Source: CAZEAN01 sp964510225 | GTDB lineage: Bacteria > Planctomycetota > Planctomycetia > Isosphaerales > Isosphaeraceae | Length of the DNA stretch: 40,535 nt | Direction: 5' to 3' | Assembly: GCA_964510225.1 (NCBI GenBank) | Contig: CAZEAN010000054.1 | Span: 1 to 40,535 of the forward strand | In this document: positions 16,466 through 24,120 of the stretch, piece by piece | Position numbering within the stretch: the stretch's first letter is position 1 | How the letters are laid out: the number at the start of each line of letters is the position of its first letter | Position numbers and translations under genes: made by a program | Notes under the pieces: generated by a model | Seen by the model: only the letters and a program-made list of their open reading frames with translations | Told to the model about the DNA's origin: nothing | Databases searched by the model: none

Positions 16466-17545
16466 ATGCAGTGCCATCGACAACGAGCCGTCTTGATGGT
16501 GGGCCTAGTGGTTATCGGAGTTGGTTGTGCGGGTCGATCCTACCAAAACGCGGAAGGAGTGATTGGCAATCGACTTATTGCCGATCGCTCACTCGGAACG
16601 ATCCAGGATTCTGGGAACCAACACTCGTCAACTCCTATTCTGGGGGTTGATGGTCGGCACGACCCAGGCTCATACACCCTCGTGAGGTCCGACCATATAA
16701 ACTCTCGGGTCCTGATGAACGGTCGAGCGGCTGATGACCAAACCGAACTGTTCTTAGGTCACGATCAATCCCATCCCCCCTTGCAACGACCAGTCGAAGA
16801 AGGTCAATTAGTGAATAAGTCGGCTCCATTGCTCAGTCGGATGTTCCGGCGGATCGACATCAAGAGATCTCCGATCCGCTTCGCGAACCTCGGCGTTTTC
16901 CGAGGTCGGCTGCAACCCCTTGATGACGTAGTTCCCGATCAAGTCGAGCACATTCAGCAAGGGAGAGTCGCGCGATTGGACCGAGCCGACGAGGGCTCGA
17001 ATCGAGGAGACAGTCACAAACCTACGACTCCGTCAAGTCCTTTGGCTGAAACCCCTTCAGACCGAGTCATGGAAGTTGCCTCGACGTTGACTAACCGCGC
17101 TCCAAGCCGCTCGCGTCCGAGAGCGCGGCGTTTCTCGGCCCGGTCTCGTCACGCTAGTCCGTCGATGTTGGCCAAACGCCGGACAGTCCCCGAACAGACA
17201 GTCCAGCCCCAGAACTCGGTCGCGCTGGCAGAACGACCAGTTCCAACCCTCTCCGATGGACTTCTCCTCGAGACCTTCAGTTCCCCTCCTTTAGGCGATG
17301 TGGATTCCAGGACGATCCAGGCCTCGGATCGGCCCGAACGGCGGAGTGGCCAACCGCGTCCTGATTGGGTAAGAGAAAGGGACCGTATGCAGTCAAATCG
17401 TGAGCAGGGATCGGTGGAGGTACCACGACTTGACCTCGAACTGCACGTCGAAGGACCATTACAAGTCGAGCCAAGCCGGGAGCGCCTCCAACCTGGCCCA
17501 CGCCTTCTGGAGCACGCAGAGGTTTTCGATCGCAGTTCACGTTGA
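16466..17545 (+). CDS. Disordered, arginine/proline-rich lipoprotein
   Basis: A 359-residue protein from ATG 16466, chosen because it begins a lipoprotein signal (MQCHRQRAVLMVGLVVIGVGC, lipobox Cys at residue 21). The mature part has no recognisable domain and is low in hydrophobic residues, with Ser/Arg/Pro-rich runs such as SRPRARRFSARSRHASPS around residues 210-230. It should be an outer-surface or periplasmic disordered lipoprotein. The high density of Arg codons may also reflect relaxed selection. It precedes the thioredoxin gene by about 50 bases and might be co-transcribed. Confidence 0.6.
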   Translation: MQCHRQRAVLMVGLVVIGVGCAGRSYQNAEGVIGNRLIADRSLGTIQDSGNQHSSTPILGVDGRHDPGSYTLVRSDHINSRVLMNGRAADDQTELFLGHDQSHPPLQRPVEEGQLVNKSAPLLSRMFRRIDIKRSPIRFANLGVFRGRLQPLDDVVPDQVEHIQQGRVARLDRADEGSNRGDSHKPTTPSSPLAETPSDRVMEVASTLTNRAPSRSRPRARRFSARSRHASPSMLAKRRTVPEQTVQPQNSVALAERPVPTLSDGLLLETFSSPPLGDVDSRTIQASDRPERRSGQPRPDWVRERDRMQSNREQGSVEVPRLDLELHVEGPLQVEPSRERLQPGPRLLEHAEVFDRSSR

Positions 17546-17595
17546 GTTTCAAGACCGAATTCAACGACTCAGCGGCTGAGGATTAGGTGAGAACA

Positions 17596-18453
17596 ATGAG
17601 TGAAACAACCACGATCTTCGATACAAGTCTTGAAGGCTTCGAACGCGACGTGATCGAGCGTTCGAAGGAAGTCCCGGTGGTGGTCGATTTTTGGGCTGAA
17701 TGGTGTGGGCCCTGTCGGATGCTCGGACCGCTCTTGGAAAAGCTCGCGACCGAGTATGAAGGAAAGTTCGTCCTCGCGAAGGCGGATACCGATCAGCTCG
17801 GCCAAATTGCTGCTGCTTTTGGAGTTCAGGGAATTCCCGCTGTCTTCGGACTCCGTGATGGCAAGGTGGTGAACAACTTCGTTGGCGTCCAGTCCGAACA
17901 ATACATCCGCCAGTGGCTCGATACGCTGATGCCCACAGCGGCGCAAGAAATTGTCCGAGAAGCAAAACGACTGGAGTCAACCGACCCTGTTCAGTCCGAG
18001 GCAGAGTACCGGAAAGCGATGGAAATCGACCCTCGGGAACCGACCGCTCGGATCGGGCTCGCTCGGGTGTTCGAAGCACAGGGTAAGCTGGAAGAGGCAA
18101 GGGCAGAGATTGCGGAGCTTGAAAAGCGAGGATTCCTGGAGCCCGAAGCCGAGCAGGTGAAGGCTCGACTGACGATTGATGCTGCTGCCGAGGACGCGCC
18201 CGACCTTGAGTCTGCTCGATCGGAAGCGGAAGCGAATCCTAATGATCTTGCAGCCCGATACCGACTTGCCGAAGCCCTAGCCGCAAACAACCAACACAAG
18301 GAAGCGCTCGAGATCTGCCTCGACCTTGTCGAACGAGATCGTCAAGGAATCGGTGAACGTGCCAAAGAAACAATGCTCGCGATCTTCAAACTCCTCCCGA
18401 GCGATTCCCCGTTGGTCCCCGAATACCGACGAAAGCTCTCCTTCGTATTATAA
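17596..18453 (+). CDS. Thioredoxin-TPR co-chaperone (YbbN/CnoX-like)
   Basis: A 285-residue protein. Residues 1-110 are a thioredoxin domain with an intact WCGPC (Cys37, Cys40) and the cis-Pro in GIPAVFGL. Residues 115-285 are TPR-like helices: PVQSEAEYRKAMEIDPREPTARIGLARVFEAQGKLEEA and DLAARYRLAEALAANNQHKEALEICLDLV, ending in the typical KETMLAIFKLLPSDSPLVPEYRRKLSFVL. This is the layout of YbbN/CnoX, which protects clients from oxidation and passes them to DnaK or GroEL. E. coli CnoX has lost the first Cys (SxxC), whereas this one keeps both, so it may be redox-active. ATG 17596 is preferred over GTG 17587 because AGGTGAG lies just before it. Confidence 0.9.
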   Translation: MSETTTIFDTSLEGFERDVIERSKEVPVVVDFWAEWCGPCRMLGPLLEKLATEYEGKFVLAKADTDQLGQIAAAFGVQGIPAVFGLRDGKVVNNFVGVQSEQYIRQWLDTLMPTAAQEIVREAKRLESTDPVQSEAEYRKAMEIDPREPTARIGLARVFEAQGKLEEARAEIAELEKRGFLEPEAEQVKARLTIDAAAEDAPDLESARSEAEANPNDLAARYRLAEALAANNQHKEALEICLDLVERDRQGIGERAKETMLAIFKLLPSDSPLVPEYRRKLSFVL

Positions 18454-18484
18454 ACGACCCATGTTTAACAGCACTCGCTCTATT

Positions 18485-18546
18485 CGGTGTGACGCCCCTG
18501 ATGCCAGTTCACTCATTGCGGCTCTCTCTTGTTCGGGGCGTCACCG
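18485..18546. terminator. Stem-loop between convergent genes, possible bidirectional terminator
   Basis: CGGTGTGACGCCCC (18485) pairs with GGGGCGTCACCG (18535) apart from a 2-base bulge, leaving a 36-base loop. It lies between the ends of the thioredoxin-TPR gene and the opposing TPR remnant. No clear T-run follows on either strand. Confidence 0.45.
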
Positions 18547-18581
18547 AGTATCCAATCGGTAAGATATAGCTATTCTTCCTC

Positions 18582-19049
18582 TTATTCCTGCTCACCCCCG
18601 AGAAGCCTAACGGCCTCATCGCAGAGACCGATGGGTCGTGGATCCTGAGCGCGGGGTTCAGCCTCAAGGGCCTTCTCAAACCAGATCTGGGGCTGATCCT
18701 CATCTTGGAGATAGTGATAGGCGATCGCTAGTCCAGAGGCGTTCGGAACTGCCGCGTTCTCCTGGCGTCGGATCTTTTCGGCGTCCAAGAACTGTGCTTT
18801 GGCGTCCTCGAACCGACCGCTGTAGAGGTAGGCCACGCCGAGATGCGTCTTGATCATGCTGACTTCAGGCTGTGCTTTGACGGCAGCCTCGGCGAGGAAG
18901 ACGGCGCGAGTGATGTCATCCTGGTTGTTCTGTGTCTTCGTGCTGGCTACGAAGGCGAGGCCAAGGTCGCAGAAGGACTGGGCGACTTCCAGTCCGTTAG
19001 ATTCAAGGTAGCCGTTCACAGCCCGAATTGCTTGCTCGCGGTCAGTTGA
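18582..19049 (-). pseudogene. 5'-truncated TPR-repeat protein
   Basis: The frame reads ...TDREQAIRAVNGYLESNGLEVAQSFCDLGLAFVASTK..., followed by TPR-type helices (RAVFLAEAAVKAQPEVSMIKTHLGVAYLYSGRFEDAKAQFLDAEKI and AIAYHYLQDEDQPQIWFEKALEAEP) and a stop after LLGGEQE. The frame is open upstream of GTG 19019 to a stop at 19050-19052. The sequence is TPR-like right up to that boundary, where IS66-related DNA begins. I read it as the C-terminal remnant of a longer TPR gene. A short product from GTG 19019 is possible. Its mate, including promoter and N terminus, is not in the window. Confidence 0.65.
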
Positions 19050-19089
19050 CTATGACGGTTGCAAGAACAGGCCGACCTCCATACCACAA

Positions 19090-19380
19090 CACATTTGGGA
19101 CTGCCTCTGGACCTTTACGCGCGTCGATGGCGTCGAGCCGACGAACAACGCGGCCGAGCGTGCGTTGCGGCACGCGGTCATCTGGCGGCGGACCAGTGGC
19201 GGGACCGACAGCGAGGTGGGCAGCCGGTTCGTGGAGCGGATGCTGACGGTGGTGGCGACATGCCTGCAGCAGAAGCAGAGCGTGCTGGCGTACCTGACGC
19301 GGTGCCATCGGGCTCGCCTGCTCGGGATCGAACCCCCAGCTCTCACCCAGTCCCAAGGGGCGGCGGCTCTCGCCCGATAG
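19090..19380 (+). pseudogene. IS66-family transposase remnant (C-terminal end)
   Basis: The plus-strand frame gives LWTFTRVDGVEPTNNAAERALRHAVIWRRTSGGTDSEVGSRFVERMLTVVATCLQQKQSVLAYLTRCHRARL and stops at 19378-19380. VEPTNNAAERALRHAVIWRKTSGGTQSE...GSRFVERILTVVATCRQQ is the hallmark C-terminal block of IS66 TnpC transposases, including the NNxxER that carries the probable catalytic Glu. The first several hundred residues are absent, so it is inactive. It abuts the truncated TPR gene on the left and a toxin fragment on the right. Confidence 0.85.
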
Positions 19381-19530
19381 GGGTACCTCCAGCTCGCCCG
19401 ATCCGACGATCCCCTTCATGCCCTTCTCGTCGGTGTAGTGAAACAGCGTCCGACTCTGAGCGGAGTTAGCACCCGACCTGTGAATGGGTACGATCCAGGA
19501 ATATACTTTCTTACTCCCAATACGCTCAGA
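19381..19530 (-). pseudogene. Fragment of a HYD1-type ADP-ribosyltransferase toxin domain
   Basis: The minus-strand frame reads SAQSRTLFHYTDEKGMKGIVGSGELEVP before running into antisense IS66 sequence. HYTDEKGxxGIxxSG is the opening signature of the Tox-ART-HYD1 domain (Pfam family of polymorphic/RHS-type toxins), and this is where the His of the HYD1 active site lies. The rest of the domain and the carrier protein are missing. The frame upstream is open to a stop near 19552. It is best read as debris of a polymorphic toxin locus broken by the insertion. No intact toxin is present. Confidence 0.55.
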
Positions 19531-19577
19531 ATTGGCTCGTTGAAAGACAAGTCACGGAATCAAACCATCGACAACTG

Positions 19578-20858
19578 ATGAAATCAACGATTCAGAACCT
19601 ACTAACGCGTGCTCTCGAACCTGGTGCCGACTTCGTGGCCGTATTCGACGAACTTGGAGCTGTCCGAGTGACCGATTACGACGACGCCTTAGCTCTTTGT
19701 GCGGCATTGGAGCAATTACCGGATCCGGCACCTGGTGCTCTTCCAGGTAGAACCCCGTTGGATGTCATCCTAGGTCTCTTCCAGAGCGTAGAAACGGAGG
19801 TTGCGTATGATGCTGTACTCAGAGAAGGTTTACCAAAGCTCTCAGAAATTCTGAGCGAGCGACTCAATGCACCGATCCTGGAGCCGGATCCCGCCCAACG
19901 CGCGTCGACGATGTTCGGTATCAAGATTCTAGGCCTCTTCGGTGGCTTCCACACGCCGGACTTGTTGGCCCGCGCGGCCCAGCTTCCCGTCTGGTCGGAC
20001 GAGCCTCTCTGGTTACGGGTTCTTTCGATTGGAGGAGAGTCGTACACCTCATGGTCGCGCGTCTTGGAGAAACTTCGCAACCCCTTGCCTAGAGGATTAG
20101 CAGGGCTTGCATACCTCGAGTTTGCTAACGCCCTTGCCCGTGCGAATGAAGGTATGCAGCATCCTTTTGATACTCAAGAGGGGCGTAACCGCCTTGCCGA
20201 ATTCCTTCAAGAACAAGAGCCCAAACACGCTCCGTTCAAAGCAAAGAACGCTGCTGAGGCTCTCGTCCATCTTCAGTCGGTAGAGACTAGGGAACTCATT
20301 AGGCTCGCGCTGGAGCATCAATCGCCGATCGTCCAGTTCGAAGGAGCCTGTGCCTCGGCACGGTTAGGAGAACAGGAAGGGATTAATCTCCTGAGTCGGT
20401 TCTCCCTTGACCTTAATTTGAGTATCAGAGCCCGGATGGTACTCCAAGAACTTGAGCTACACCATTCTGTCCCCGATCGGGCCTCTGAGCCGAACTTCGA
20501 AGCGATGGCCAAGTTGGTTGACTGGCTGAGTGATCCCGAGGAACTCGGTGCTCCACCGGATCGAATCTCGATGCTCGACAGCCGGGAACTCCTTTGGCCC
20601 CCTTCGAGTGACCTAGAAAAGCTCTGGCTATTTAGGTTTTCTTATGAGAACCATCCATACGGAGGTCCCGGTTTCGAAGGGGTTGGGCTTGTTGGTTCAA
20701 TTACGTTTTGTCTCTTCGGGGAAACCAATCCTTCGATGTCACCTGAAGATATTTACGCACTCCATTGCTGCTTGGAGCTTCAAATCGACGATGATCCTCG
20801 AGCCCCAGAGAAACGGACGGTCGACGCGGGCCGTAGGTTGCTAGGTTTTCCTTCATAG
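19578..20858 (+). CDS. HEAT-like helical repeat protein
   Basis: A 426-residue soluble protein without signal or membrane helix. The central part has alpha-helical repeats of HEAT type: AAEALVHLQSVETRELIRLALEHQSPIVQFEGACASARLGEQEGINLLSRFSLDLNLSIRARMVLQELELHH. The last 110 residues form a different domain with LEKLWLFRFSYENHPYGGPGFEGVGLVGSITFCLFGETNPSMSPEDIYALHCCLE. Function unknown. It sits next to the HYD1 toxin fragment on the opposite strand, and cytosolic HEAT-like proteins can be immunity proteins, but the link is speculative. The start at ATG 19578 lacks a strong ribosome site. Confidence 0.65.
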   Translation: MKSTIQNLLTRALEPGADFVAVFDELGAVRVTDYDDALALCAALEQLPDPAPGALPGRTPLDVILGLFQSVETEVAYDAVLREGLPKLSEILSERLNAPILEPDPAQRASTMFGIKILGLFGGFHTPDLLARAAQLPVWSDEPLWLRVLSIGGESYTSWSRVLEKLRNPLPRGLAGLAYLEFANALARANEGMQHPFDTQEGRNRLAEFLQEQEPKHAPFKAKNAAEALVHLQSVETRELIRLALEHQSPIVQFEGACASARLGEQEGINLLSRFSLDLNLSIRARMVLQELELHHSVPDRASEPNFEAMAKLVDWLSDPEELGAPPDRISMLDSRELLWPPSSDLEKLWLFRFSYENHPYGGPGFEGVGLVGSITFCLFGETNPSMSPEDIYALHCCLELQIDDDPRAPEKRTVDAGRRLLGFPS

Positions 20859-21729
20859 ATTAATTATTCAGAACATGCATGCGTCTGCATTCAATTGCAA
20901 GTATGCCTCGTACTGTCACTTGGTACTATTGGTGTATCATGGATCTAGCATTCTTGGATCCGATTTAAGTCAGTGTTCCAATCGTTTCTTCGATGTTGTT
21001 ACGCAACTTCATCGTAATCAGAGTCTGCTTTTCGCTGGCCCCTCCATCGATAAGTTGGCCAAGAATGACTCGACAAACTGAGAATAGCGACCTCTTAGGC
21101 GCGATTCAAAGAGTATTGAGGAAGCATTGCGAGTAGATGATAGGCTTCCATCAACGGATTTGAAATCCGCTAATTCCAGGTTTCCGACTCAATCTCACTC
21201 GGGTGGGTTAAGCTCGCGCTTGAGGCTGCCGATAACCTAACAGCCAGCGGATGGAGAAGACTGGCAACATTCATTCACTATTACTCTTTCGGGCCGTGAG
21301 CTTTCATGTTCGTAACTATCGGGTCGGACTTGGACAACGCGGTCGGCCTAAGTGCATTTGAGTGCATTAGCGATTTAGTAATGATCGAGCGATTAATGAA
21401 CTTGTATCTGTTCGAGTGAATTAATCGCCCACGAGAACTGACAACTGGGAAGAGACATCGCGCAGCGGTTCCCGAGATTCGGAATGGGGTACACACGCCC
21501 ACTTACTCGCCACGGATCGGCATCATGCGAAACTCGGGAGCCGCCTCGCGCGTCGGAACTCAAGGTTGATTACAATAGGGTCACGGACAAGTCCTCAGTT
21601 TCCCCAGGCTACTTAAATAATGTAGAGACATGTCCGCGTGTGATCCGAGCAATCTTATGCTTTCGGTTCACTCCTTCAACGTGACCAGACCCATCGTCCG
21701 TCGGACTTGGCAACACGAGCAGACTCCTC
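20859..21729. other. 870-bp gene-poor interval before enolase
   Basis: No frame here looks like a real gene. It holds a perfect 9-bp inverted repeat, GCGATTAAT at 21389-21397 and its complement at 21420-21428 around a 22-base loop, and a short direct repeat AGTGCATT at about 21350 and 21360. A tRNA-like segment at about 21115-21200 was examined and not accepted. The right end must hold the enolase promoter and leader, but I cannot place the promoter with confidence. Confidence 0.5.
21389..21428. repeat. Inverted repeat, 9-bp arms
   Basis: GCGATTAAT and its perfect reverse complement ATTAATCGC are separated by 22 bases in the gap upstream of enolase. It could be a hairpin or a two-half-site operator. 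No function is assigned. Confidence 0.4.
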
Positions 21730-23118
21730 ATGAGCACCGCATCACCGGTTGATCCAGCCCATCCCCAGTTAATTCGAGGCCAGAATGCTCCCGGCGGGAC
21801 GGGACCGGCCACGATTGTCGCCGTCCGAGGCCGCCAGATTCTTGACTCCCGAGGTAACCCAACTGTCGAGGCTGATGTGCTCTTGGCTGATGGGACTCTC
21901 GGCCGCGCTGCGGTGCCTTCGGGTGCAAGCACGGGTGAATTTGAAGCAGTCGAACTCCGAGACAAAGACGAGACGCGATACAAAGGGAAAGGTGTCAGCA
22001 AGGCTGTCGCCAACATCAATGGTGAATTGGCGAAGGCCGTAGTCGGACGTGATGCCTCCGACCAAGTTGGTCTTGACCACGCGATGATCAATGCCGATGG
22101 GACCGAGAACAAAGGAAAGCTTGGAGCGAACGCGATTCTAGGCGTTTCACTCGCTGCAGCGAAGGCTGCGGCCGCATCTCGAGGCCTTCCGCTCTATCGC
22201 TACATTGGCGGGACCAATGCCCGTGTCTTGCCGGTCCCGATGGCGAACATCATCAACGGTGGAAAGCACGCGGATAATAAGGTCGACTTCCAAGAATTCA
22301 TGATCATGCCGATCGGTGCCTCCAGCTTCGCGGAAGGGATCCGGCAGGTCACCGAAGTCTTCCATACGCTTAAGAGCTTACTGAAGAAGGCCGGGCATAT
22401 CACGGCGGTTGGCGACGAAGGCGGCTTTGCCCCTGACTTCGGTAATGAAGATGCCCTGAACTATTGCATGGAGGCGATCGACAAAGCCGGTTACAAGGCC
22501 GGACTCGACGCGGATTTCGCGATTACGCTCGACTGCGCAAGCTCCGAATTGTTCGATGAGGGCGATCGGAAAGGGTACAAATTCTGGAAGTCAAACCCTG
22601 ACAAGCTCTTCTCCGCCGAAGACATGATCAAGCTCTTCGAAGGATGGGTCGATAAGTACCCGATTCTCTCGATTGAAGACCCACTCGACCAAAATGACTG
22701 GGATGGTTACGCCAAGTTCACCAAGGCGCTCGGTAACAAACTGCAGATCGTAGGCGACGACTTCTTCGTTACCAATAGCAAGCGACTGGGAGACGGCATC
22801 GCCAAAGGCTGTGCCAACAGTATCTTGATCAAGGTCAATCAAATCGGAACCCTGACCGAAACTCTGGAAGCTGTCGAATTGGCAACCCGTTTTGGTTACA
22901 CATCAGTCATGTCGCACCGTTCCGGTGAGACTGAAGATGCTACGATTGCTGATATCGCAGTCGCAACCAACTGCGGCCAGATTAAGACGGGTTCAGCGAG
23001 CCGATCTGACCGGATCGCCAAGTACAACCAACTTCTCCGGATCGAAGAAGAACTCGGCACATCGGGACTTTACGGTGCCTCAATGCTCCGAGCGAAGTTG
23101 AGCCTGATGGGCTCTTAA
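21730..23118 (+). CDS. eno: Enolase (phosphopyruvate hydratase)
   Basis: A 462-residue enolase, which converts 2-phosphoglycerate to phosphoenolpyruvate in glycolysis. Visible signatures are ILDSRGNPTVEADVLL, the mobile-loop ASTGEFEAVELRD, GGKHADN, GDEGGFAPDF (catalytic Glu), SIEDPLDQNDWDGY and VGDDFFVTN (Mg ligands), ILIKVNQIGTLTET (catalytic Lys) and SHRSGETEDATIADIAVA. The N terminus carries about 27 extra residues (PVDPAHPQLIRGQNAPGGTGPA) before the usual TIVAVRGRQILDSRGN start. No ATG/GTG/TTG in frame would give the canonical start, so the extension looks real. A strong hairpin follows the gene. Confidence 0.97.
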   Translation: MSTASPVDPAHPQLIRGQNAPGGTGPATIVAVRGRQILDSRGNPTVEADVLLADGTLGRAAVPSGASTGEFEAVELRDKDETRYKGKGVSKAVANINGELAKAVVGRDASDQVGLDHAMINADGTENKGKLGANAILGVSLAAAKAAAASRGLPLYRYIGGTNARVLPVPMANIINGGKHADNKVDFQEFMIMPIGASSFAEGIRQVTEVFHTLKSLLKKAGHITAVGDEGGFAPDFGNEDALNYCMEAIDKAGYKAGLDADFAITLDCASSELFDEGDRKGYKFWKSNPDKLFSAEDMIKLFEGWVDKYPILSIEDPLDQNDWDGYAKFTKALGNKLQIVGDDFFVTNSKRLGDGIAKGCANSILIKVNQIGTLTETLEAVELATRFGYTSVMSHRSGETEDATIADIAVATNCGQIKTGSASRSDRIAKYNQLLRIEEELGTSGLYGASMLRAKLSLMGS

Positions 23119-23161
23119 TCAACCGTACCAATCTACCGATGGCAACTACTGAGCGAACTGA

Positions 23162-23205
23162 GCGGTGTGGTGATCACGTCCGATGAGGAAAGATCGCCAC
23201 ACCGC
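23162..23205 (+). terminator. Strong hairpin downstream of enolase
   Basis: GCGGTGTGGTGATC at 23162-23175 pairs with GATCGCCACACCGC at 23192-23205 with one mismatch in 14, around a 16-base loop. Position 44 bases after the enolase stop fits a terminator or mRNA 3' end stabiliser. No long T-run follows. Confidence 0.6.
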
Positions 23206-23349
23206 GATTCTATCTTCGATCGAAAGGGAGCTTTCGGTACAGGGCATCATCGAATAAAATTTGGATGGTATGAAGGTATCGTGTCTGTTTGGGACGCGTG
23301 AGGATTCTGAAGAGCACCCGGGACAAAACCATCAGGGAGGTAACTGTCC

Positions 23350-24120
23350 ATGCGGCTTAACGTGGACGTTCGGGGTGACGGTCCGGTCGTAGTTTTGTTG
23401 CACGGCTTCCCGCTAAACCGAACTCTCTGGTCATCCCAGCTGGAGGAACTCTCCGCGGGATACCGCGTTATTACGCCGGATCTCCGAGGCTTTGGAGAAT
23501 CGGTGGCGAGCATCCGGGCTGGGAGTCTTGAGGACCTCGCCGATGACGTTATTGAAACGCTTGATCAACTGCAGATCAACGCGGCGATCGCCCTAGGTGG
23601 CCTATCAATGGGTGGTTATGTTGCACTCGCCATTGCCGAACGTTATCCGGAGCGGCTCCGTGGTCTGATCCTCCTGAATAGTCGAGCCGTTGCCGACACT
23701 CCAGAGATTGTTGAGAAGCGCAAGGCGTCGGCGAACCAGATTGAATCTGACCAATCGACCTCGTCGTTGATCGGGATGGCTAAACAGCTCATTGCCCCGA
23801 CCAACCAGAAACGTCCCGAGCTGGTGGAGCGGGTAGCGTCAATGATCCGGAGCACGACCGCAATCGGCGCGGCGAACGCACAGCGAGCGATGGCGATGCG
23901 TCCAGATCGTCGGGCTCTCCTCGAAAAACTCCCGGTTCCAATACTCGTCGTCGCGGGCGATTCTGATCCGATCGTCCCCATCGAAGAAAGCCAAGCGATG
24001 GCCGCTGCTGCGCCTGATGGAATGCTGATCGAAGTAACCAACGCTGGCCACCTTGTTCCGATCGAGGCCCCCGCCGCAACCTCAGCGGCCCTCCGCGACT
24101 TTTTGGGACGGTTGACCTAA
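23350..24120 (+). CDS. Alpha/beta-fold hydrolase
   Basis: A 256-residue protein with a complete alpha/beta hydrolase triad: nucleophile Ser86 in GGLSMGGY, acid Asp206 in VVAGDSDPIVP and His234 in NAGHLVPIE. The oxyanion motif LLHGFPLNRTLW and PDLRGFGES are typical of the family that includes 3-oxoadipate enol-lactonases and epoxide hydrolases. The substrate is not predictable. AGGGAGGT precedes ATG 23350. Its TAA overlaps the ATG of the CHAT lipoprotein gene (TAATG), so the two are translationally coupled. Confidence 0.9.
   Translation: MRLNVDVRGDGPVVVLLHGFPLNRTLWSSQLEELSAGYRVITPDLRGFGESVASIRAGSLEDLADDVIETLDQLQINAAIALGGLSMGGYVALAIAERYPERLRGLILLNSRAVADTPEIVEKRKASANQIESDQSTSSLIGMAKQLIAPTNQKRPELVERVASMIRSTTAIGAANAQRAMAMRPDRRALLEKLPVPILVVAGDSDPIVPIEESQAMAAAAPDGMLIEVTNAGHLVPIEAPAATSAALRDFLGRLT

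Noticed and set aside
21115..21200. tRNA-like segment with an anticodon-arm look-alike (CGGA-TTTGAAA-TCCG, would read UGA anticodon, Ser)
   Set aside because: The T-arm and a full 7-bp acceptor stem cannot be built; only a 6-bp outer pairing (ATTGAG/CTCAAT) exists, in the wrong register. A tRNAscan-SE or Infernal run would settle it.
21281..21502. 73-residue minus-strand ORF in the gap before enolase
   Set aside because: Random-looking composition, no ribosome site and no recognisable motif.
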